The notes beneath the pieces were generated by a model. The model was not told the origin of the DNA and ran no database searches. It saw only the letters and a list, made by a program, of their open reading frames with translations. From Druceiella hillmani (Eukaryota; Arthropoda; Insecta; Lepidoptera; Hepialidae): a stretch of DNA of 64,000 nt. Positions 11,541 to 24,189 of the stretch are shown here, in pieces (positions within the stretch are counted from its first letter, which is position 1; every line of letters begins with the position of its first letter). The stretch spans positions 6,456,501-6,520,500 of the forward strand of contig JAYKKI010000006.1 of assembly GCA_039881145.1 (NCBI GenBank), written 5' to 3'. Made by a program: the position numbers and the translations under genes.

Positions 11541-11822
11541 TAAATAGTTGTAACCACTGTAATGACAATAATGTTTAATAAAATACTTTTATTAAATGAA
11601 TCTTTATGTTCGAGCCAGCGATATTGGACTACGTAGTTTCCGTATATTTAATGAGATTAATACAGATATGGCCTGGAATTTAAACGTGGGCTGTGTGAAA
11701 TGGCGCAACACATTATTTAGTGAAGTGAAATTTCGTTGCTGTTGACAGATGAAAAATTGAGGGATAATTTTGCAGCTCTTGAATGATATTTAATACGTAT
11801 GTAACGCTACCTATCGCTCAAG

Positions 11823-11829
11823 TTATATA

Positions 11830-11877
<48 letters not shown>

Positions 11878-11888
11878 AATATATATAA
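11823..11888. repeat. TA microsatellite, U2
   Basis: A run of TA dinucleotides with two TTTATA interruptions, reading AGTTATATATA...TATATAACT, so the outer ends are also palindromic. In U1 (near 1800) and U3 (near 19165) the matching place reads only AAGTTAT(T)TAAATAA. The tract expanded in U2. Confidence 0.85.
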
Positions 11889-13544
11889 CTAGCTTCGTTT
11901 TTCCATATTAGGAAAATATACTTTTCACCTCATGCACAGGGGCAAACTCCATCAGCCAGAATTCCCTCCCCCACGTTGTTGATACCGCGTAAATATACAT
12001 AGAGTACTTTTATTACTAGCAACCTATCAATAACAAGTATATTGTGTCAAAAGAACTTTTGTAAGAAATAACGGAGTTAGATATCATTAAATACTTACTG
12101 TGTATTATTATTGACCACAGGTATAAGTACCTCATTTTCCATAGTTTACGAACATTTTCTGTAGTTTTGGCAGCATGTTCAGTTTTTCGCGCTTGGGCGT
12201 AATTTTTTCTACTGTTCTTGTGTATTGCTACGCTGTTGTAAATAATGATATTGCTATGTGTAATGTGTATTTTAATCCAGCAAGTATATGATCTATATGC
12301 ACAATTTAACTAATTTTTTTGCCGTTGGAACGTAAAAGTAAGGCAAACAGACATATAAATAGAGAATGTTTCAGTTTTATTATGTTAGTAGAGATTGATA
12401 GTAATATTTTTTTGAAGAGTGATTACTGTCGTGCACAATAACCTTTGGACGTTATCACATTTTGTGTAAAAACCTTAAATGATATCAATGATTTGTTGCC
12501 ATTTTAGATATATCAAGTGAAATGAAATATGTAAAATTATGCTGTGATGATTATTGCATGTGCAACTTATTCTGTTAAATCTAAAATAAATCTCATTATT
12601 AGTGAACAAAATGAAATTATCGCGGATCTATTAGTTCCATCGTGTAGCTCACACTGTTTGAGTGGACATTGTTTATTTTTAACATAAATTTTGAATTTTA
12701 CGATCTTACTATTCCGTCTAGAGTATTTTGTTGTAGATTGAGTTTTTGATTTTTTCCCCTACGGAAATTTTTAATGTTGGGTCCCGATATTGGTTAATTT
12801 TTATTGTAAAATTGATCTTAAAATGAATATATTTGTAAATGTTGCATTGCCATTTTGTCCTTTTAAAAATACTTTCAATAAATATCTGTGCTGTTAAAAT
12901 AAAGCGTTTGTCAAATTACGTATTTTGCAAGACGGTAGGTTTGAAGAGTTACATTGGGTTAGTAAATAAATATGGATCATTTGGATAGAACAAAATTAAA
13001 ACTAAATCTCCGTTTCTTGTAACAAATTATAAGTGACATATGCACGGTCACTAATATTTACGCATCTACATACATTTGGCTAAGATTGGTTAGCATCAAA
13101 ATGGCAACTCCCAGGTTTCGAATTGAAGATATCGTTAATGAATTCTCTAAGTTGGTTTTCATAAGCGAAGTTTTTATTACGATGTTTTACGCATGAAGTT
13201 TCTATTATTTAATGATGTGAGTAGGCAAAACATTATCTTTTTTGTTTCAGATGTTCAATTTCAAATATTTTCAGGAAAGCAAATTATCATCCGCTTGGAT
13301 AATCATTAACTCTCTTATTGGTATCATTATTATTGTTAATTTAGGGTTTCTCTAATTTTTTTAAGCTATTGCATCAACAATAACAACAGCCAAAAAGTAG
13401 GTGGAGTTAGTAACTTAGCTAGTAGCTATATCGAATATTTCAAAGGATAACCATATTTAAAAACAAATGGACAAGCTTGCTTCCCTGTAAGATTTTCACT
13501 GTTTGAAGTATGACATTTTAAGAACCTATGGGAGTTTCATAATC

Positions 13545-13790
13545 CATCAAAGCAAAGCTGGGTGACGACTGCAGCGTTACATAATTTAACTCGATGCCTA
13601 CAAGGTGTCGGTTAGTATTATGAATAATGCGTATTCCTCCCCACATGAATACAGATCGATGGCATTCATGAATCTCCAAGGCGCTTAGCGTGCACATATG
13701 GGCGCTGCGAGTTTGCGGTAAACACATAAAATAGGGGTTGCGGTCATTCAAGTTTCCATAAATAAAACAATAAATATTTGAATCGGTTCA
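13545..13790. other. Conserved U core block, U2 copy
   Basis: Same block as at 3660 in U1. The minus-strand frame is longer here, 77 codons (13518-13751), starting MNDRNPYFMCLPQTR. The U1-matching part begins at MCLPQTR. Most amino-acid positions that differ from U1 and U3 are replacements, for example GGM against GGI and SSPD against SSPS. Protein-level constraint is therefore not supported. Confidence 0.45.
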
Positions 13791-14447
13791 ATAATTACCA
13801 CGCTGTAGGGTCGTAAAAAAACTTTGCGGCGGTCCCTTTACCGTAGAACATTTCACTTTTATGGCAAAACCAAATTTCTATTTTTGAATTGCTTTTTTTT
13901 GTTTTATGCGATGCTTGTTGTGATGTTTTTATGAAGGTAGGTTAAAGAAAATTGTATCGGGTCCGCTTGGGTTACCTCAGGATATTAAACATATTCGTGT
14001 AGGGTTTGTTAAGTGAGAAATAAGATTTAAAATTGTATTGTTTTAGCGAAAGTGTTTCTGAAGTGTTTCACTTCTATTGGCACAATGAGAGTAAAATGTA
14101 AAAGAATGTCCTTTATGTAGCGTTCTTGCAGCGTTGATGTTAACATGTCAAGAATTTATCGGAAAAAGGACGGAAGAAAGGTAATTAGCTAACAACCGGG
14201 AAAGATAGATGAACACGATGGAATAAGAAGAGAAGTGTAAGAAATAAGATTAAAAATTAAAAATACGCGAATACAAACCAAAATGGCCTTCATTATACTG
14301 AGAGCAGTATCAGCTGTTTTGTACGCTGTGTCGAAAGTAAACTTGAAAAATTTTGCTCGGAAACAAACAAAAATCCAGTTCACTAATACTCAACTGTTTC
14401 GTATGTTATGAGTGTTAAAAGTAAACTGTCAAAAAAAAAAATAAAAA

Positions 14448-14472
14448 ATATATATATATATATGTGTATATA

Positions 14473-14520
<48 letters not shown>

Positions 14521-14525
14521 TATAC

Positions 14526-14601
<76 letters not shown>

Positions 14602-14602
14602 T
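14448..14602. repeat. TA microsatellite with imperfect units, U2
   Basis: About 155 bp of TA dinucleotides with scattered TG and CA changes. Open Ile-Tyr frames run through it on both strands and are artefacts. It sits in the same neighbourhood as the AC/TA tract of U3 (22018). U1 there has only ATACATACATATATA (near 4762). Confidence 0.9.
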
Positions 14603-14754
14603 TGCAAAAGTTAAACTCATTTTTAAAGCTTTTGATTAATTTAAATATTTAAATTATTTTGATGATATCTGAGGAATATCTGTATTATATATTAAATTGA
14701 ATTATTTCATGTATCTTTGGTTATATATATATTTTTCAAGTCTTTTAAGATATT

Positions 14755-14772
14755 TCTCTCTCTCTCTCTCTG
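14755..14772 (+). repeat. CT microsatellite, U2
   Basis: CTCTCTCTCTCTCTCT followed by GCCGTTTTACTCC. Same site as in U1 and U3. Confidence 0.75.
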
Positions 14773-15944
14773 CCGTTTTACTCCTTACTATATCTTTTAA
14801 ACTGACATTTAGATCGCCAAAGAAGTTTCACTTCTCTCGCCTGTAGTCTTACACGCGATCAAATTTGTTTACATTCTTTTTTTAATAATTTATAGCTACG
14901 TCTCAATACTGGAAACAAAAAAACTTCGGAGCGTAATTAATAATTTATCTATAATTTTTTTAAGTGCATACGTAACAGTTGTTATAAATCCTGTTTTATT
15001 TATTTGTTATGTGTAGAATCGAGGTTCGTTTACGTGAAATGGACAAAAGAAAACAAAGCCAAAATAATTTTTCTTTTTAACATTCAGGAAGGATTAATAA
15101 TACTTCTCGAATGAATTTAAAGACGATTATTTTTTTCTTTTATATAATCTCTTTGCAACCTAAGTGTATATACTAACAACTATAAGCTGGAGACTTGGAA
15201 TTATGATTTAAGGATATGAATAACTTCCTCGTCCTTGCATTCTATGTAAACATATCAAGGAATAAACTAAATGTAAATATACTCAATATGCCTCAGTGCC
15301 AATCTTCAAAAGATCTCTAAAACCGTATTACTTAATGGAGCTTTTAAGTCAAAATTTCTCTTATACCTATCTGTCTTCCTCCTATCTTATTTTTTTTGCA
15401 AACAACCCTATAATTAACGCATTGATTTTCTACGTGTCCTAGCCTGTTTCTTAGTCCGCAAGTTCCTCTTTCTAAAAACGCTAGCTATTTTTGAGAAATA
15501 AAATCGTCCGGACCTTTGTTCGTGAGATGTAAAATAGGACAGTTTGCCTGTGCCTGTTTCATTTATCCGTTAAGAAAAGTAAAATGTGAATCAGTTTTAG
15601 CATTTGGTGATGATTGATCTAAGCATTTTTTTCCATGACCAAATATTTTGAACAGAAATGGACATATAATACACTTTACTGCATTGTGGTTAAGTCTATT
15701 GTTATTGCCTTTTAGTATTACTAAAATTACTTTTGTTAGCAAATTATTAATAACATGTTAAGTTTTAAAAATTTGTTTTCATCTCGCTGGACCTTTATCT
15801 CGCATTTATCAGACGTTGGAAAAGTTGCATGATTAGGTACTGAAAGTAATTTAAAGTTATATACTCAAAATTTTCTTTTAAAGTTTATCACATATCAAAG
15901 TACATCAAAGTGTAGTACATATCAACGTATCAAAGTATAGTATA

Positions 15945-16230
15945 ATCAGTCATAAGGGTATTCAAATATTTTTTCATAATTTTAGTTAGAATAAATTCAA
16001 AGAGATAATGAAAAATATAAAAAATTTAATTTCCTTCCTTCCTTATCTCCGAAACTAGTGAAATTAAAATTGAAAGAACTGAAGGAAAAAGACAGAGCTT
16101 TTATAAGCCTCCGTGTAGATTGCAGGAAAATTGTTCTTGATGTCGTAGTTTTTGAGACATTCACGACAATTACATATGTATTACGCTGGGAAGTTGATAT
16201 TAGTGACGAATAAAGTAATTTCATTTCAAT
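15945..16230 (+). repeat. Dispersed repeat D, copy in U2
   Basis: Contains AAGGGTATTCAAATA, TTTTTTCATAATTTTAG, CTTCCTTCCTTATCTCCGAA, AGATTGCAGGAAAATT and, last, AATAAAGTAATTTCATTTC, in the D order. Just upstream (15890-15945) a short ACATATCAAAGTA motif is locally amplified. Confidence 0.65.
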
Positions 16231-16854
16231 CGAATCGGTTTTTATCTTTAAATAATTGCTTTACTTTTTGTTTAGATATAAATGGGTTCTACATTATATA
16301 GTTTACGTTTGATATGTTACGATGGGATGAAAAACATTTTTTCGAGACCAATTTGCAATTACCCTCTTTAAACATATTTCAAAACAAATTATTGTAAGTT
16401 CTTTTCCCGTAGTAGTTTTGGAATATTAAATTCTATGTATATATGCTAAATGTCAAAAAATTAAGTCATACGTTTTAAATTTCAGAAGGCTCTGATAGAA
16501 AATTGAATGTACAGACAATGGATAGACATCAATGAGACCAGGTGTTTAGTTTTTACCATCAACGAAGAGCAATTAAAAATTCTGAAAAAAATAAAAAAAA
16601 GTTATGCGTACTATTTTTTATTTTTGACAACAGCTGATCCAAATCGGATCAGATCTTGATTTCGTTGTGACTATTTTACACAGGTAATATTAAATTTTAC
16701 TGTTTTCACGTGCACACAAGAGGGTATGAATGTCTGAAGAGGATTAATGGGAACGTTGGGGTTCGATTATTCGGATGTCAATTTTGTGTTACACTGTACT
16801 TGATGAGTTTTATATAACCAGTAGATATTATAAACTTATATCCATACAATCGTT

Positions 16855-17110
16855 AAAATATACCATTAGATACACATAATATCCCTAAATGGCCCGCTAC
16901 ATTTCATAATTATACGTATAGCGTACAATGATGTAGTGTCACGATGTATCTTCGCTGTCACGAGCGCCCTGATGGATGATGCGAGCCTGTTAGCGAAGAG
17001 GGCTTTAGTTAAGATAAATTTGTAGATCGCTTTGAAGAAATCGCATTTGGTATGTTGATGTTATGAGTATAGAATGAAACGAGTATTTAATGTCAATATA
17101 TTGACAGATT
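16855..17110. other. Conserved block of unknown role, U2 copy
   Basis: Matches U1 7460-7735 with a small deletion where U1 has GACTAGATGAATTTGTACG. It contains the same GTCAATATATTGAC palindrome. The U1 frame is not retained. Confidence 0.35.
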
Positions 17111-17254
17111 CTCTAAAGATCTCTCGAAAGATGAAATGACAGCGTTAATTTTATGTTGAAAAAACAGTGCAGATTTACATTCGTGGACCACGGTTTTTAT
17201 TGTTTTATCTACGCTAAATTTCCATTAGAAGTTTCAACAATATTTCAAATTGTT

Positions 17255-17320
17255 ACAATATATCACGTTGCACATTCGTAGTGGTTAAGTACAATATATC
17301 ACATTGCACATTCGTGGGAC
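17255..17320 (+). repeat. 36-bp tandem duplication, U2 copy
   Basis: Copies of ACAATATATCACRTTGCACA start at 17255 and 17291, as in U1 at 7871 and 7907. Confidence 0.75.
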
Positions 17321-17510
17321 ACGGTCTGGAAGAAGAACATTATTTGCAAGATTGAATTGGCTTCTTCGCTTACTACACTTATGACATACATTTATATTTA
17401 ATTATTTTCTCATACTAATATTATCTAATTATATTTTATCATTCCACTATTTCCAACGATATAAAACTATGATAATTCTAATAATTTACGTCTAACTATA
17501 ATTACGATAT

Positions 17511-17737
17511 TGAATATATTTGGCGTTAATTGTGTAGAAATTCATAATTCACAATTAAATGAAACTACGTGATGTAGTATTATTCCTACCTTCTTTACCA
17601 CGACCTAGGTTTCGTTGTATTACAACATCTTCAGGTGGGATATTAGCAAAGATTAACTCTTCGGAACATCCAACAGCATTTATATGTTTCAAACAAAATA
17701 GCCGGCTTCGGCGATTGTGTTTGAAAGTTACATTTCG
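17511..17737 (-). mobile_element. Fold-back family element at the U2/U3 junction (copy FB2)
   Basis: From TTGAATATATTTGGCGTTAA to GGGATATTAGCAAAGAT (17511-17652) this is one full arm of the fold-back family, in minus orientation. It continues into about 85 bp found nowhere else in the window (AACTCTTCGGAACATCC to ATTTCGCAGAAG). On the minus strand a 65-codon frame (17555-17752) runs through both parts, reading LFCLKHINAVGC and then IPPEDVVIQRNLGRGKE. This suggests the arm may come from the 3' end of a coding mobile element. I do not recognise the protein. U2 stops and U3 begins on either side, so the element lies exactly at the junction. Confidence 0.55.
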
Positions 17738-18524
17738 CAGAAGTTCGATCATTCAGTTGTAAATAAAAAAACGACCGATTTGCATAAAAATCACATTCGG
17801 GAGTATGCCGATTGAGTAGAAACACGTATCAAAATCCGGAATAATATTTCTTTTGCTTGATTCTGTTATTTACCACTAGATATTGGTTCATTTTGTTGTT
17901 TTAGTAGCCACTAAACTTACATTATACATGGAAAGTTTTTCCAAAATCCCAACTGTCCAGAACCTATAATTTAGGTCCGACATTGGTATATCAGCCATTT
18001 AGTTTTCCTTTTATATTTCTTAGATTAGATACGAAAACTGTTGAAATAGATTTTTTTGTTTTTGTTTTTACGTTCGTCGTGGATATTTTTCAATAATATT
18101 GCGAATTATTAAATGGTAGCCATAAACATATTTTTTATACTGTACATAAAATATTGTGTGTCCATGTAATTGGAGACATCTAAACCCAAAAAGCACAATT
18201 ATTCTACTTATATATTTTTACTGTCATCACTTAAATTTACTTAATGGATTTTGATGTTGTTTTCACTATTTAAAAGTTTAATGTTCAACCCAAAGTCAGG
18301 TCTAACTTCATTTCAAATCATAACATAATAAAAAGTCATTAAAGATCGGAAGGTATAAATAAGAAAATATTTTATGCGAAAGTAATTAGCAGTCATTTAA
18401 GTAAACACCTTCAGACAAAACTGTGTTTAATTGAAAATGCCGGCGAATGTGATATTAGGAATATTTACTGAATACTCCAACTTCAATGACAATAATTACT
18501 TTACTACTTAAATAAGTTTTACTA

Positions 18525-18880
18525 CGCGCCTACGGCGAATCGTATTCGGTTGCGGAACTTTTTATTATTCTGGAAACAAACTGGCGGCGTTAACTGTAAC
18601 TAATAGGCCGTAAGCTTAGCCATTAAATATCACGCAATGGTTATTATATGTAAATTTATGTAGCTCCTAATACTCGAATGGATAGAGCTACGGCGTAAAA
18701 AAAACTATTCACCACACGCTATAGCAAATCTATTCGGTCACGAAACTTTTTTATTGCTCTGGAAACGAATTGACCGTGTTAACTGTAACTAATAGACTAT
18801 AAGCTTAGCCACTAAATATCATGCAATGGTTATTACATGCAAATTATGTAGCTTCTAAATATTAGAATGAAGAGAGAATT
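18525..18880 (+). repeat. Tandem doublet inside U3
   Basis: Copies start at GCGCCTACGGCGAATCG (18525) and near 18713. Same structure as in U1. Confidence 0.7.
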
Positions 18881-19204
18881 GGGTAAAAAGTTGTAACCAT
18901 TGTAATGACAATAATGTTTAATAAAATACTTTTATTAAATGAGTCTTTATGTTCGTGCGAGCGATATTGGACTACGTAGAGTTTTCGTATATTCAATGGG
19001 ATTAATAGAGATATGGCCGGGAATTTAAATGTGGGCTGTGTGACATGGCGGAACACATTAATTAGTGAAGTGAAATTTCGTTGCTGTTGACAGATGAAAA
19101 ATTGAGGGATAATTTTACAGCTCTTGAGTGACGTTTAATTAGTATGTAACGCTGCTATTATCGCTCAAGTTATATAAATAATTAGTTTCGTTTTTTTCAT
19201 GTTA

Positions 19205-19254
19205 GGAAAATATACTTTTCACCTCATGCACATGCGGTGAAAAGTATATTTTCC
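19205..19254. other. Perfect 19-bp hairpin private to U3
   Basis: Arms 19205-19223 (GGAAAATATACTTTTCACC) and 19236-19254 are exact reverse complements around a 12-nt loop. U2 (11908) and U1 have the left arm but continue with unrelated sequence where U3 has the right arm. The right arm must therefore be a templated inverted copy of the left one. Confidence 0.85.
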
Positions 19255-19488
19255 TTTCCTTTCCAACTCCATCAGCCAGAATTCTGCCCCCCCCCCCGTG
19301 TTTGATACCGCGTAAATATACGTAGAGTACTTTTATTACTAGCAACCTATCAATAACAAGTATATAGTGCGAAAAGAACTTTTTTAGCTAAATATATTTA
19401 CTTGCCAAGAGTGAAATTTATTTAGATAAATATTCGTAAGTTTTTACAATAAAAATCCATAAATATGATGATGATTGTAACACGATGT

Positions 19489-19571
19489 TCAGAAATAACG
19501 GATTTAGATATCATTAAATGCTTACTGTGTTCAGAAATAATGGAGTTAGATATCATTAAATGCTTACTGTG
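19489..19571 (+). repeat. 41-bp tandem duplication, U3 only
   Basis: TTCAGAAATAACGGATTTAG at 19489 is repeated at 19530 as TTCAGAAATAATGGAGTTAG. Both are followed by ATATCATTAAATGCTTACTG. U2 has one copy near 12068. Confidence 0.8.
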
Positions 19572-21005
19572 TATTATTATTGGCCACAGGTATAAGTACC
19601 TCATGGCGAACATTTGCTGTAGTTTTGACAGCATGTGCAGTTTTTTGCGCTTGGGCTTATTTTTTTCTACTGTTCTTGTGTATTGCTACGCTGTTGTAAA
19701 TAGTAATATTGCTATATGTAATGTATATTTTAATCTAAAAAGTATATTATCTATATGCACAATTTAACTTATTTTTTGCCGTTGGAACGTAAAAGCAAGG
19801 CAAACAGTTATATAAATAGATAATATTTCAGTTTTATTATGTTGATAGAGATTGATAATAATATTGTTTTGAAGAGTGAATACTGTCGTGCATAATAACC
19901 CTTGGATGTTATCATATTTTGTGTAAAAATATTAAATGGTATCAATGATTAGTTGCCATTTTAGATATATCAAGTTGTAATGAAATATGTAAAATTAAAA
20001 ACTGGCCATATGGCAGTGATGATTTTCGGAGGTGGAGGTTATTTTGTTAAATCCAAAATAAATCTCACGATTAGTGAAACAAAATGAAAATGTCGCGGAC
20101 TTATTAGTCCCATCGTGTAGCCAACATCGCATGGACATGAATTATTTTTAACCTAAATTTTGGGTTTTACAATCTTGCTATTCCGTCTAGAGTATTTTGT
20201 TGTAGATTGAGTTTTTGATTTTTTCCCCTACGGAAATTTTTAACGTTTGTACCCGATATTAGTTAATTTTTATTGTAAATTAGATCTTAATGTGAATATA
20301 TTTGTAAATGTTACATTGTCTCTTTAAAATACTTTCAATAAATATCTGTGTCGTAAAAAGAAAACATTTGTCAAATTACATATCTTACAAGACGGTAGGT
20401 TTGAAGGGTTACATTGGGTTGGCAAATAAATATGGACCATTTGGATAGAACAAAATTAAAACTAAACCTCCGTTTCTTGTAACAAGAGACGTATGCACGG
20501 TCACTATTATTTACCCATCTACATATATTTGGTAAGAATACATAGCATCAAAATGGCAACTCCTAGGTTTCGAATTCAAGATATCGTTAATGAATTCTCT
20601 AAGCTAGTTTTCGTAATCGGAGTTTCTATCAAGAAGTTTTATTCACGAAGTTTTTATTATTCAATGATGTGAATAGGCAAAACATCATCATTTTCGTTTC
20701 AGATGTTCAATTTCAAATATTTTCAGGAAAGCAAATTATTACCCGCTCGGATACTGAATAACTCTATTTTGGTATAATTATTATTTTTGTTAATTTAGGG
20801 TTTCTCTAATTTTTATTAAGCCATTGCTCCAACAACAAAAAAAGAGCCAAAAAGTAGGTGGAGCTAGCAACTTACCTAGTAGCTATATCGAATATTTCAA
20901 AGGATAACCATAGTTAAAAACAAATGGACAAGTTTGCATCCCTGTAAGATTTTCACTGTTTGAAGTACGAAATGTAAAGAACCTATGGTAGTTTCATAAT
21001 CCGAT

Positions 21006-21255
21006 TTAAATCAAAACAAATTCGGGGGACGTCTGCAGCGTTACACAATTTAACTCGATGCCTACAAGGTGTCGGTTAGTATTATGATTAATGCGCATTA
21101 CTCCCCACATGAATACAGACCGATGGCATTCATGAATATCCAAGGTGCTCAGCGTGCACATATGGGCGCTGCGAGTTTGCGGTAAACACATAAAATAAAG
21201 CGGCAATTCAAGTTTCCATAAATAAGACAATAAATATTTGAATCGGTTCAATAAT
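21006..21255. other. Conserved U core block, U3 copy
   Basis: The minus-strand frame here has 81 codons (21006-21251), beginning MNRFKYLLSYLWKLEL and including MCLPQTRSAHMCTLS. The surrounding 100-200 bp, including CCACGCTGTAGGGTCG and TTTGCGGCGGTCC just downstream, are also well kept in all three full units. Confidence 0.45.
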
Positions 21256-22017
21256 TACCACGCTGTAGGGTCGTAAAAAAACTTTGCGGCGGTCCTTTTA
21301 CCGTAAAACATTTCACTTTTATGGCAAAACCGAATTTCTATTTTTGAACTGTTTTTCTTTTTTGTTTTATGCGATGCATGTTGTAATATTTTTATGAAGG
21401 TAGGTTAAAGAAAATTGTATTGGGTCCGCTTGGGTCACCTCAGGATATTTAACATATTCGTGTAGGGTTTGTTATATATGAAATAAGATTAAAAATTAAT
21501 CTTTTTTTAAATTTTAGCGAAAATATTTTTGAAATGTTTCATTACAATTGGCACAATGAGAGTAAAAGGTGAAGGTCGCAATGTCCTTTATGTAGAGTTT
21601 TTGCAGCATTGTTGTCAGAATGTGACGAATTTATCGCAAGAAGGATGGAAAATAGGTACTTAGCTAACAACTGAGAGAGATAGATGAATACGATCGAATA
21701 AGAAGAGAAGTGTACGCATACGCGAAAACAAGCCACAATGGCCTTCACTATACTGAAAGCAGTATCAGCTGTTTTGTATGCTACGTGTCGAAAGTAAACT
21801 TGCAAAATTTTGCTCGGAAACAAACAAAAATCAAGATTACTAATGCTCATCTGTTTCGTATGTTATGTGTGTTAAAAGTAAACTGAAAATTTTACGTGAC
21901 AACGTACAAAAACAGCGCTCACTAATGTAATGCTATTTGCTGTTTTGTGTTACACCTGTCAATAGTAAACTCTCAAAATTTTAGCGATTTGTTTATACAT
22001 TTTTTAACGATTTTGCG

Positions 22018-22018
22018 T

Positions 22019-22084
<66 letters not shown>

Positions 22085-22089
22085 ATATG

Positions 22090-22127
<38 letters not shown>

Positions 22128-22130
22128 TAT
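22018..22130. repeat. Compound AC/TA microsatellite, U3
   Basis: About seven AC units are followed by roughly 95 bp of TA with GTATG interruptions. It replaces part of the region that U1 still has intact between 4560 and 4860. A 100-codon frame that crosses it (21947-22249) is an artefact. Confidence 0.9.
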
Positions 22131-22190
22131 TAAATTTAGTAATTTCAAGAGTCTTTGTTTATATATTTTTTTTCAACTCTTTTAAAATAC

Positions 22191-22209
22191 TTCTCTCTCT
22201 CTCTCTCTG
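22191..22209 (+). repeat. CT microsatellite, U3
   Basis: CTCTCTCTCTCTCTCTC followed by TGCCGTTTTACTCC, as in U2. Confidence 0.75.
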
Positions 22210-23079
22210 CCGTTTTACTCCTTACTATATCTTTGAAACCGACATTTAGATCGGCAAAGAAGTTTCACTTCTTTCGTCTGTAGTGAGTTACATGCGATCA
22301 AATTTTTTTACATTATTTTTTTAATAATTTATAGCTACGTGTTTAAATGTCAATGTCGATAGACGTCAAAACAAAAAAAACTAGTTTTTTATAGTGCATA
22401 CGTAAAAGTTGTTACAATCCTGTTACATTTATTTGTTATGTTTAGAATCGAGGCTTGTTTACGTGAAATGGACAAAAGCAAACAAAGCCAAAATAATTTT
22501 TCTTTTAAACATTCAGGAAGGATTAATAATACTTCTCGAATGAATTCAAAGACGATTATTTTTTTTTAGATAATCTCTTCATCTCTTTGTAGCTTAAGTG
22601 TACATACAATATGAAGACCTGGTATTAATATTTAAAGATATCTTCCTCGTTCCTGCATTCCATGTGAACATATAAAGGAATAAATGTAAATATACAAAAT
22701 ATGCCCTCAGTGTCCATGTTGAAAAGTCCTCTAAAACAGTATTACTTAACGGAGCTTTGTATCTGTTTTCCTCTTATCTTATTTTTTGCAACCCTTGTCA
22801 TTAACGCATTGATTTTCTACGCGTCCCAGTTTGTTTCTTCGTCCACAAGTTCCTGTTTCTAACGACGCTAGCGCAATATTTGAGAAATAAAGTAGTATTG
22901 TTAAACTTTTTATTTTTTGTTTCACTTTTTTAACAAATTATTAATAAAAAGTTATATTTTAAAAATTTGTTTTCATCTCGCTTGATATTTATATCGAATT
23001 TATTAGACGTTGGAAAAGTTGTATAATTAGGTACTGAAAATAACTTAAAGTTATATAGTGAAAATTTTCTTTTAAAGTT

Positions 23080-23245
23080 TCGTATTCAGTGGTATACAGG
23101 GTATCGTTTGAAATAGCCAGTTATAAGGGTTTCCAAATATTTTTCATAATTTTCGGTAGAATAAATTCAAAGAGATGCTGAAAATTATACAAAGTTTAAT
23201 TCCCTTCCTTCCTCATTTCCGAAACTACTGCAATCAATAATTTCA
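23080..23245 (+). repeat. Dispersed repeat D, truncated copy in U3
   Basis: Starts GTATCGTTTGAAATAGCC and keeps the CATAATTTTCGGTAG and CTTCCTTCCTCATTTCCGAA landmarks. It then breaks off near 23245 into an ATCAATAATTT duplication. The second half of D is deleted. Confidence 0.6.
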
Positions 23246-23499
23246 ATCAATAATTTTGATAAAAATAAAAAAATATGCGGTCCATTTTTTGTTTTTGACA
23301 ACAGCTGATGCAAATTCCTAAGAACTATTATAAATAAAAGTAATAAGAAAAGAAGTGGCAAGTAATTCCTTTTTGACTTTTCCTCCAGGAATACTGTTTC
23401 AATTATAACTAAAAATATTAATTATGATCTGTGCATTAGTCTGCAATTAGATTTAGAGATTACTCAAGGATAGAACGGATTTCCAAGCTCGGAAACTTT

Positions 23500-23902
23500 T
23501 ATTATTTTGTTTCAGTTGAGCAATATCAAATAAAAACTCTGTAGGTAATTGGATATTCCCTCAGGATATGAAAGCACATACGTACGTATCCACACAGAGT
23601 TCGACATGCTCACACTAACATTTCTCTAAGAAACAATTTCTTTACTGACTTTAATTGACTTTTTTCTGGAAACTAACGCAATACTCTCATAATTTTAGTA
23701 AAAATGTAAAGGTTCACAAAACTTGACATCCAGGTGGCTTATCACCGCGTAGATCGATATGATAATCCACTTTATAAGACACCAACGTGAAAGTCGTGTA
23801 CGTACGTAATATAATATTACCCGCATTATAAATTAACTCTCTAAGGTTTTCTCGTATTCTGTTTTTTATTTTTTGGGAACTAGATAGTACATAATAGTAC
23901 AT
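23500..23902 (-). pseudogene. Broken counterpart of the U1 106-codon frame, U3
   Basis: DNA homologous to U1 6780-7130. On the minus strand YTTFTLVSYKVDYHIDLR is readable from about 23800 to 23747, but small deletions break the rest. An open frame on the same strand (23714-23902) only partly overlaps it. This supports the view that the U1 frame is not a maintained gene. Confidence 0.35.
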
Positions 23903-24189
23903 AAATCACAGTATGATTTTCTATGAAGTGAATGTGTTTTCCACATTTTCTGCAAAGAATTCATCTTCAGGGGGATCTTAACTTTGTTGTGACTATTTTT
24001 ACAGAGAAAATATCCAACTTTACGCTATGTGCGCACAGGAGGGGGGGGGGGAGGAGTAAGGTGCTCTTTAGAGGATTAATAGGAATGTTGGGGTTCGATT
24101 ATTCGGATGTAAATTTTATATCACACTCTACTTGATGAGTTTTACGTAACGAGTACCTAGATATTATAAATTTATATCAATAAATACAA

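Larger units (their letters stand above)
10061..17510 (+). repeat. Long tandem unit U, copy 2 (U2)
   Basis: Landmarks occur in the same order as in U1. It is shorter than U1 partly because the region of the 106-codon frame is deleted: sequence jumps from GACAACAGCTGATCC near 16636 to the TGTGACTATTTTACACAGG segment. Its retrotransposon tail is cut off near 17500, where a fold-back arm begins. It has two insertions of its own, a 105-bp duplication (10387) and TA tracts (11823 and 14448). No gene is visible outside the listed items. Confidence 0.85.

Noticed and set aside
13545..13790. Conserved U core as a small protein gene
   Set aside because: Differences between copies are mostly amino-acid replacements, the start context varies, and U4 lacks it.
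14383..14620. Overlapping Ile-Tyr open frames on both strands
   Set aside because: They run through a TA microsatellite and encode only alternating residues.
21947..22249. 100-codon frame with hydrophobic ends
   Set aside because: It crosses an AC/TA microsatellite and is absent from U1 and U2.
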